The notes beneath the pieces were generated by a model. That model was not told the DNA's origin. It did not search any database and saw only the letters and a program-made list of their open reading frames with translations. The position numbers and the translations under genes were made by a program. A stretch of DNA of 49,637 nucleotides, taken from contig JBBDSH010000030.1 in NCBI GenBank assembly GCA_040905045.1, positions 1-49,637 of the forward strand, in the 5' to 3' direction. How positions within the stretch are numbered: position 1 is the first letter of the stretch; each line of letters begins with the position of its first letter. Positions 43,576 through 49,637 of the stretch are shown here, in pieces. This stretch comes from JBBDSH01 sp040905045. GTDB lineage: Bacteria; Pseudomonadota; Gammaproteobacteria; Eutrophobiales; Eutrophobiaceae.

Positions 43576-45345
43576 ATGTTAACAAGAAAAACCCGAAAAA
43601 CCGGAACCTGGCTGGATCTGTGCCTCTGTCTGTGCCTCGTATTGACGGCCACGTCTGCCGGCGCGGACCATATCATTGTCGATATAACCGGTGTTGATAG
43701 CGATCTTGAAAAGAAACTGCTCAACGATATTACTCTGACCCGGCAAAACAAACTCGAAAAACTGACACTGGCGAGGATGAAGTCGCTGTTTTCCCGGGCG
43801 AGGAAGGAAATCCGGAGCTCTCTTCAGGCGCGCGGTTATTACCAGCCGGAAATTGAGGCTAAACTCAGTGATGAGGATGAGAACAGCAAACACCGCCGTG
43901 CTTCGTTCCATATCGAACCGGGTCCGCGCACGCATGTAACGGAACTGACGCTGGAGATCCTGGGAGAAGGGCGGAATGATGACCGGCTCCTCGCCCAGGT
44001 TGATAACTTTCCCCTACAGGAAGGCGACCCCCTTATTCACAGCCTTTATGAATCCGGTAAAAAGAAGATAGAGACTCTCGCCGGGGAACGGGGTTATTTC
44101 GACGCCGGATGGAAAACAAATGTTGTCAGAGTGAATGTCAATAAAAACAGTGCGCGTATAGAACTGCGTTATGATACGGGAAATCGTTATCATTTTGGCG
44201 ATATCAAAATCCCAGACACGGTTGTTTCCCGGAATATCATCGAGAAAATGCTCCCCTTTCAAAGGGGCGATCCCTATGACGCCAATCTTCTTATCGCCCT
44301 GACCCAGGCCCTGCGCAACAGTGATTATTTCGCCGACGTCCTGGTGAAGCCGGAAGTCAATAACCTGAATGACGAACAGGTGCCGATTACCATTTCACTG
44401 ACACCCCGCGCGCGCAACAGCTATCGTGTTGGCGGCGGTTTCGGCACGGATACAGGGCCGAGGCTGGTGGGTTCCTGGGACAACCGTTATTTCAACAAAA
44501 AGGGACATCGCATTGAAACCGATCTGCGCCTGTCACTGGTACTCAGTTCCCTGACCGGCTCCTATTTAATCCCGTATTTTCGCAACCGGGATGCGGAACT
44601 GGGGGTTACCAGTTCCATCGCCCATGAGGATACGGATTCCAGGAAAAACGATACCTTCAAGACCGGAATCCAGCATCTGAGGCAACGCTGGGGCTGGAAC
44701 GAAACACTGGGACTGACCTATCAGTACGAAAGCTTTGAACTGGCTGACACGCGAGAGGCCACGCATCTTTTGATCCCCAGGATCGGTTATACCAAGACGG
44801 TGACGGACAATCCCGTTTATACCCGCAACGGTTATCGAATCGGCATGGAACTGCGCGGCGCGGTAGAAGGGGTTGTTTCCGACCTGTCCTTCCTGCAGGC
44901 AAACATACGGGGCAAGTACATTCGTTCCCTGGGCGAGAACGGCAGGATCATTGCCCGAAGCAAAGTGGGCGGCACGGTCGTTTCAAATTTCGATGAACTG
45001 CCGGCGTCACTGCGCTTCTTCGCCGGCGGCGACAACAGTGTCCGCGGTTTCGACTTCGAGGCGCTGGGGCCGAGAGACAGCCAGGGCAATGTCCTGGGCG
45101 GCCGTTATGTGCTCACCGGCAGTCTGGAATACGAACACCGCTTTCTGGAGAAATGGAGCGGCGCCGTGTTTACCGATATCGGCAACGCCTTCAATGACCT
45201 TGATGATTATGAACTGGAATACAGCGTCGGCGCCGGTATTCGCTGGCTGACACCGGTCGGCCTGATCCGCCTGGATGTGGCCGCGGGAATATCCCGTGAT
45301 GATACCCCCATACGCCTGCATATCGTGGTAGGGCCGGACCTGTGA
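43576..45345 (+). CDS. tamA: outer membrane translocation and assembly protein TamA
   Basis: TamA is an Omp85-family barrel that, with TamB, aids outer membrane assembly or lipid transport. The 589-residue precursor has a signal peptide (about 1-30, cleavage near SAGA-DH). POTRA domains follow over about residues 31-275 (for example RSSLQARGYYQPEIEA, VVSRNIIEKMLPFQRGDPYD). The C-terminal surface-antigen barrel has the SVRGFDFEALGPRD motif and ends in a strand with HIVVGPDL. Its stop overlaps the GTG start of tamB, confirming the pair. Confidence 0.95.
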   Translation: MLTRKTRKTGTWLDLCLCLCLVLTATSAGADHIIVDITGVDSDLEKKLLNDITLTRQNKLEKLTLARMKSLFSRARKEIRSSLQARGYYQPEIEAKLSDEDENSKHRRASFHIEPGPRTHVTELTLEILGEGRNDDRLLAQVDNFPLQEGDPLIHSLYESGKKKIETLAGERGYFDAGWKTNVVRVNVNKNSARIELRYDTGNRYHFGDIKIPDTVVSRNIIEKMLPFQRGDPYDANLLIALTQALRNSDYFADVLVKPEVNNLNDEQVPITISLTPRARNSYRVGGGFGTDTGPRLVGSWDNRYFNKKGHRIETDLRLSLVLSSLTGSYLIPYFRNRDAELGVTSSIAHEDTDSRKNDTFKTGIQHLRQRWGWNETLGLTYQYESFELADTREATHLLIPRIGYTKTVTDNPVYTRNGYRIGMELRGAVEGVVSDLSFLQANIRGKYIRSLGENGRIIARSKVGGTVVSNFDELPASLRFFAGGDNSVRGFDFEALGPRDSQGNVLGGRYVLTGSLEYEHRFLEKWSGAVFTDIGNAFNDLDDYELEYSVGAGIRWLTPVGLIRLDVAAGISRDDTPIRLHIVVGPDL

Positions 45346-48300
45346 GGCGCTTGCGTAACAGTCTGCTTGTTGCGGTTTTCCTGGTAACAACCGGGCTGGC
45401 CGTTATCCTGGGCACCAGCTCCGGTTTCAGGCTTCTCGTCTCCACGGCAAACAGTTTCAGTGACATCAGCATCCGCGTGGAGGAGGCGTCCGGTTCACTG
45501 GCACGCGGCCTGACACTGAAGGCACTGCGTATCGAGACGGCGGCATCAACTATCGGTATCGAGGACACGGAACTGGACATGGCGATACTGCCGCTGTTGT
45601 ACGGCCGGCTCGATATTGCACGCCTGCACCTGGCCGGTGTCTCCGTGGCGCAAACAGACACACCGCCGGCGCCGGCAACGGCGGAGAGTGCATCGCTGCC
45701 GGTTACCATTGCCATCAAGGATTTCCGTCTCACTCGGTTGACGTTTACCGACAAGGAAAACCGGCAATACCGGCTCGATGATCTCGGCACAGCCATTGAA
45801 GCCGACGACACCCTTGTCCGGTTCAGCGGTCTCAATCTGTTTGCCGACAATATCGCTGTCCATGGTGACGGCCGGATTCATTATCAGCCGCGATTGAGTA
45901 TTAATGCCTCACTGGCCTGGTCCCTTGAAGAAGCCGGCACATTGCCCGTGGTGTCCGGCAATACGCGCATCCATGGCGACGAAGACAAGCTGGAAACAGT
46001 GACCGAATTCGAACAGCCGGTGAGCGGGACGCTGAATGCGACTGTCATGGATCTGTTGAATGAGCCGCATTGGCGGGCGGACCTTGAGACACAACCCTTC
46101 AACCCGCGGGGGCTGGACGACCGGGCTCCGGATCTGCGCGCGGCCGTGTCGCTGCAGGCGGCGGGCACGTTTGCCGAGCTGGATCTGAACGGCAAACTGC
46201 TCCTCCGGGATATAGTCATTCCCGATATGGACATCCGGGGCGGAAACGGAGATGCGCCCGTAACCATCGGTTTCGCACTCAACGGCCGGCGGGGAGACGA
46301 CCAATACAGCGCCGCCGGGGAAATCAACTGGCAGACGCTCTCCGTTAACCTGCACTCACGACAACAAACTTTCACATTACCATCCGGGCGCCTGGATCTG
46401 CGGCTGGAAGACGAGCGCCTGCAACTGGATACGGAGAGTCAGTATTCCATCAACGAAGAAGAAGGGCGTCTGCAACTGTCCGCTTCCGCCGGCATGGAAT
46501 CCATCAACCTGAAACGCCTGGATCTCCATTTCGGCGAGGCGAACCTGCACGTCGAGGGGATTATTGACGATTACCTGGACACCGCCGCGCTGGAACTGGC
46601 GTCGCACTGGCGGAACCTGTCCATGCCCCTGAACAAGGAACATTCCCTGCGGTCACCGCAAGGGCAACTGGAAATAAAAGGCCGGCTGGATGACTACAAC
46701 CTGAATGCAACCGGCGAACTGCGATCCACGCAGTTGCCCGGGATGTCGGTGCGGCTCGACGCCAACGGTGATCGCGGGCGTCTTGACCTTCAACCCCTGG
46801 CCCTGTCACTGCTGGACGGAACCGCGACCGCAACCGGCACCATCGACTGGAAAGAAACCATCCGGATTGATCTCGACTGGCAAGGCAAGGGAATCAATCC
46901 CGGGACCTACTGGCCCGACTGGCCCGGCGAACTGGAACTGGCGGGACGGACTGTCATCACCCGGCAGGACGACGACTTCCGTTTTATTCTCAACCCACTG
47001 AACGTTCAAGGCAGACTTCGACAGCAACCATTCTCACTGGAACTGGATTCCGAACTCGCCGACGGGACCGTCACGCTGAAGCGCGCCAGGCTGGGCAGCG
47101 GCAATGCCTTCCTGGAAGCAGCCGGTGAGTTGAGCCGGGAGAGTTCGGACCTGCGCTGGCAGGTGAACGTTCCCGATCTGGGTGCATTGATACCCAAAGG
47201 CGCCGGCCAGGTGCGGGGCAGGGGAGTCTACGCCGGCGATCCGGTACAGCCGGTTATCACGGCAAACCTGACCGCCGCGGATATCCAGAGCCCGTGGCTG
47301 GATGCCGGCAGTCTCAACACGATTCTGGACATTGATCTCAAGGATTCCGGCCGCCTCGACATCGAGACGGACATCAGCGAAATAGCTTTTGGCGACTGGA
47401 GGCTGCAGGAACTCCGGTTACGGGTCAAGGGCACCGGATCGGCGCATGAATACAGACTGAATGCAGTCAATAAAGCCGCCCGTTTAAACCTCAATGGTGA
47501 GGGGACCTACAGCGACCGGCAATGGCGGGGGAGGACCCGGGATCTGACTTTGACACTCGCGGACTATGGGACCTGGCAACTGCAAGAGCCCGCGGTGACC
47601 CGTATTGGCAGGGATCGACTCGGCACGGAAAGCTTCTGCCTCCGCAGGGAACCCGCCCATGTCTGCATCCAGGGCGCCTGGCAGGACGCCGGGCACTGGA
47701 ACACCCGCATGAGCGCGGGTGACCTGCCATTGTCGCTGGGCAAGCACTGGTTGCCTGCTTATCTGGATGTTGATGGCGCCTTTAATCTTGAACTTGCCAT
47801 GAATGTGGAAAGCGGCAAGGCCGCCGGCGACGGTTCACTCTCACTGACACCGGGATATGTCGATTTTCGAATCGATGAAGAGGAGACACAGCGCTTCCAG
47901 GTTAACGGTGGGGAAGCCGAATTAACCCTGGCCGGCGGCAAGCTGACCGGTCGTGCGCGACTGGACCTGGCGGATCTGGCGGAGCCGATCAGCGCCAATC
48001 TGCTCCTGTCCGGTCTGGAACAACCCTGGACGGCGGATTATTCGCAGGTGGATCTGCAGGGCGGTCTCAGCGGTCGTGTCGAGGATCTGGCATTTATTGC
48101 TTCCATAACACCCTACATCACCGACAGCAGAGGAAAACTCAACATTGACCTGCAAGCCGCCGGCACCCTGGACAAACCGGAACTCTCCGGTGAATTTCAG
48201 TTATATGACGCCGGTTTCCATGTCCCCGATCTGGGTGTGGCAATACAGGATATGAAAATCCAAGGCAACACATCAGAAACAGGCCGTTATCGCTTTAACG

Positions 48301-49319
48301 GCCAGTGGTCTTCCGGCGGGGGAACGGCACGCATTGATGCGGCACTGGAGGAAACGGAAGAGGGGGGACTGGCAATTCAGGCGGATTTATCGGGGGACAA
48401 CACGGAGATCATCAATCTTCCGGAAATACAGGCCAGCGCTTCGCCGCAGTTGAGATTGAATTATTCACCTAAAAAGCGTTCCGTCAGCGGCGATGTTCTC
48501 ATCACCAGCGCCTTGATCGATCTGGATGAAATGACCACAAAAACACCGGTCTCCGATGATGTCATCCTGGTCAACGGTGAAACGCCGGTGGAAGCGGCTC
48601 CGCCCGTACCGTTGCGTACCGACCTCGCTATACGCTTCGGTGATGACCTCCGGATTCAGGGCCAGGGTATCACCGGCAATCCGGGCGGCCGGCTTGATAT
48701 CACAAACAACAGCAAGGGCGAAGTCATCGCCACCGGTGAAGTCAACATACGGAACGGAAAGTTTTCGGCCTACGGACAGTCGCTGACTATCGAGGAAGGC
48801 CGGCTCATTTACCAGCAATCCAGACTGGATAACCCGGAAGTGCGGATCCGCGCCGTACGCCAGGTCGACGATATCACCGCCGGTGTCAGGGTCATCGGTT
48901 ACCTGGCCAATCCGACGGTAACCTTGTTTTCCACGCCTTCCATGAATCAGGAAGAAATCCTCTCCTATATTGTCTTCGGCCGGCCGCTGACGAGCCTCTC
49001 TACCGGAGAAGGCACGGACCTGATCGGTGCGGCCACGTCCATGGGTTTGCGGAACAGCGGCTTTATTACCAACAGCCTGGCCAATACCTTCGGCCTGGAT
49101 GAAATGAAAGTTCAGACCGAGCCGGGAACCGGTGTTGAAAACGCGTCCCTGATTATCGGCAAATACCTGACGCCCAGGCTCTATCTCAGTTACGGCATCG
49201 GCCTGTTCGAAACCATCAACACCGTCCGCATCCGCTACGATATTACCAGACGCTGGGCCGTGGAAGCCCAGCAGGGCACGGAAGTCGGGGCCGATCTGCT
49301 CTACAAGTTCGAAAAATGA
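45342..49319 (+). CDS. tamB: translocation and assembly module protein TamB
   Basis: TamB is a large AsmA-like protein anchored in the inner membrane, with a long beta-rich groove that spans the periplasm to TamA. The 1325-residue protein starts at GTG 45342 with a signal anchor (about 6-25). A long run of beta-strand repeats follows. The C-terminal TamB (DUF490) domain is at about 980-1325, with LDITNNSKGEVIATGEVNIRNG-type strands, NQEEILSYIVFGRPL and a final LLYKFEK barrel-like end. The length is close to E. coli TamB (1259). Confidence 0.95.
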   Translation: MRRLRNSLLVAVFLVTTGLAVILGTSSGFRLLVSTANSFSDISIRVEEASGSLARGLTLKALRIETAASTIGIEDTELDMAILPLLYGRLDIARLHLAGVSVAQTDTPPAPATAESASLPVTIAIKDFRLTRLTFTDKENRQYRLDDLGTAIEADDTLVRFSGLNLFADNIAVHGDGRIHYQPRLSINASLAWSLEEAGTLPVVSGNTRIHGDEDKLETVTEFEQPVSGTLNATVMDLLNEPHWRADLETQPFNPRGLDDRAPDLRAAVSLQAAGTFAELDLNGKLLLRDIVIPDMDIRGGNGDAPVTIGFALNGRRGDDQYSAAGEINWQTLSVNLHSRQQTFTLPSGRLDLRLEDERLQLDTESQYSINEEEGRLQLSASAGMESINLKRLDLHFGEANLHVEGIIDDYLDTAALELASHWRNLSMPLNKEHSLRSPQGQLEIKGRLDDYNLNATGELRSTQLPGMSVRLDANGDRGRLDLQPLALSLLDGTATATGTIDWKETIRIDLDWQGKGINPGTYWPDWPGELELAGRTVITRQDDDFRFILNPLNVQGRLRQQPFSLELDSELADGTVTLKRARLGSGNAFLEAAGELSRESSDLRWQVNVPDLGALIPKGAGQVRGRGVYAGDPVQPVITANLTAADIQSPWLDAGSLNTILDIDLKDSGRLDIETDISEIAFGDWRLQELRLRVKGTGSAHEYRLNAVNKAARLNLNGEGTYSDRQWRGRTRDLTLTLADYGTWQLQEPAVTRIGRDRLGTESFCLRREPAHVCIQGAWQDAGHWNTRMSAGDLPLSLGKHWLPAYLDVDGAFNLELAMNVESGKAAGDGSLSLTPGYVDFRIDEEETQRFQVNGGEAELTLAGGKLTGRARLDLADLAEPISANLLLSGLEQPWTADYSQVDLQGGLSGRVEDLAFIASITPYITDSRGKLNIDLQAAGTLDKPELSGEFQLYDAGFHVPDLGVAIQDMKIQGNTSETGRYRFNGQWSSGGGTARIDAALEETEEGGLAIQADLSGDNTEIINLPEIQASASPQLRLNYSPKKRSVSGDVLITSALIDLDEMTTKTPVSDDVILVNGETPVEAAPPVPLRTDLAIRFGDDLRIQGQGITGNPGGRLDITNNSKGEVIATGEVNIRNGKFSAYGQSLTIEEGRLIYQQSRLDNPEVRIRAVRQVDDITAGVRVIGYLANPTVTLFSTPSMNQEEILSYIVFGRPLTSLSTGEGTDLIGAATSMGLRNSGFITNSLANTFGLDEMKVQTEPGTGVENASLIIGKYLTPRLYLSYGIGLFETINTVRIRYDITRRWAVEAQQGTEVGADLLYKFEK

Positions 49320-49383
49320 CCCGGGTCCGGGGAGTCTGTTACAGTAATGAACAAATTCCCTGGTTAATCGACAGGAGGCAGTC

Positions 49384-49637
49384 ATGTCGGAGCTGACAGC
49401 AAAAACCTGTACGCCGTGCAAAGGCGGGATACCGCCACTGACCCGCGAGGAAGCCGAAACGTACCTGGCCGATATATCCGGCTGGGAACTCATCGAGGAC
49501 GCGACAAAAATCAAAAAGACCTTCAAGTTCCCGGATTACAAGGAAACCTTTGATTTCGTCAAAAACGTGGCCGAACTGGCCGAATCCGAGAATCACCACC
49601 CGGATATCTTCTTCGGCTACGGTACCTGCAAGGTGGA
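49384..49637 (+). CDS. 4a-hydroxytetrahydrobiopterin dehydratase, 3' end outside the window
   Basis: PCD-family enzymes dehydrate the 4a-carbinolamine of pterins formed by phenylalanine hydroxylase, and some act as DCoH-like cofactors. The visible 84 residues include LTREEAETYL, ISGWELIEDATKI, KKTFKFPDYKETFDFV and ENHHPDI with the catalytic histidines. AGGAGGC eight bases upstream is a near-perfect ribosome-binding site. The frame runs off the window end; the family is about 110 residues, so only about 25 are missing. No phhA is visible nearby. Confidence 0.92.
   Translation, partial: MSELTAKTCTPCKGGIPPLTREEAETYLADISGWELIEDATKIKKTFKFPDYKETFDFVKNVAELAESENHHPDIFFGYGTCKV

Overview
The window reads as chromosomal DNA of a gammaproteobacterium outside the enterics. 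It is moderately GC-rich and carries SMC rather than MukB. It has the zipA-ligA pair, a nadB/rpoE-rseA-rseB-mucD cluster, and the lepA-lepB-rnc-era-recO-pdxJ-acpS and rluC-sppA-maf-yceD-rpmF-plsX-fab-mltG-tmk-holB-pilZ-tatD orders typical of Pseudomonas- and Chromatiales-like genomes. A run of 100 Ns inside rne shows it is a draft scaffold. No tRNA, rRNA, phage, IS transposase or CRISPR array was seen. Nearly all genes are housekeeping.

Layout. 1-4.9 kb: a partial CysZ/EI24-like gene and queF (minus), then smc and zipA (plus). 4.9-8.6 kb: ligA facing nadB. 8.6-13 kb: the envelope-stress operon rpoE-rseA-rseB, mucD and a glutaredoxin-like gene. 13-21.6 kb: lepA, lepB, a DUF4845 gene, rnc, era, recO, pdxJ, acpS, prfC. 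21.7-24.5 kb: rne (minus, gapped), divergent from rluC with a long leader. 26-37.1 kb: sppA, maf, yceD, rpmF, plsX, fabH, fabD, fabG, acpP, fabF, mltG, tmk, holB, pilZ. 37.2-41.7 kb: tatD, a class V aminotransferase, trpB and trpA. 42-49.6 kb: a lone type II pseudopilin, an AEC transporter, tamA-tamB and the start of a pterin carbinolamine dehydratase gene.

Functional themes are chromosome maintenance and division (Smc, ZipA, LigA, RecO, HolB), envelope stress and export (sigma-E system, MucD, LepB, SppA, TamAB), ribosome and RNA metabolism (LepA, RNase III, Era, RF3, RNase E, RluC, L32), and fatty-acid and phospholipid synthesis (PlsX, FabH/D/G/F, AcpP, AcpS).

The unexpected content is between the genes. 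At least six families of palindromic or tandem-word intergenic elements occur: two copies of a 162-178 bp element with 27-bp terminal inverted repeats, one nested inverted repeat of 196 bp, two hairpins between convergent genes, two inverted ~140 bp copies flanking an aminotransferase-trpB block, and two more. Several overlap the start or stop codons of neighbouring genes. A 31-codon reading frame between fabF and mltG looks like the two ends of pabC left after an internal deletion.
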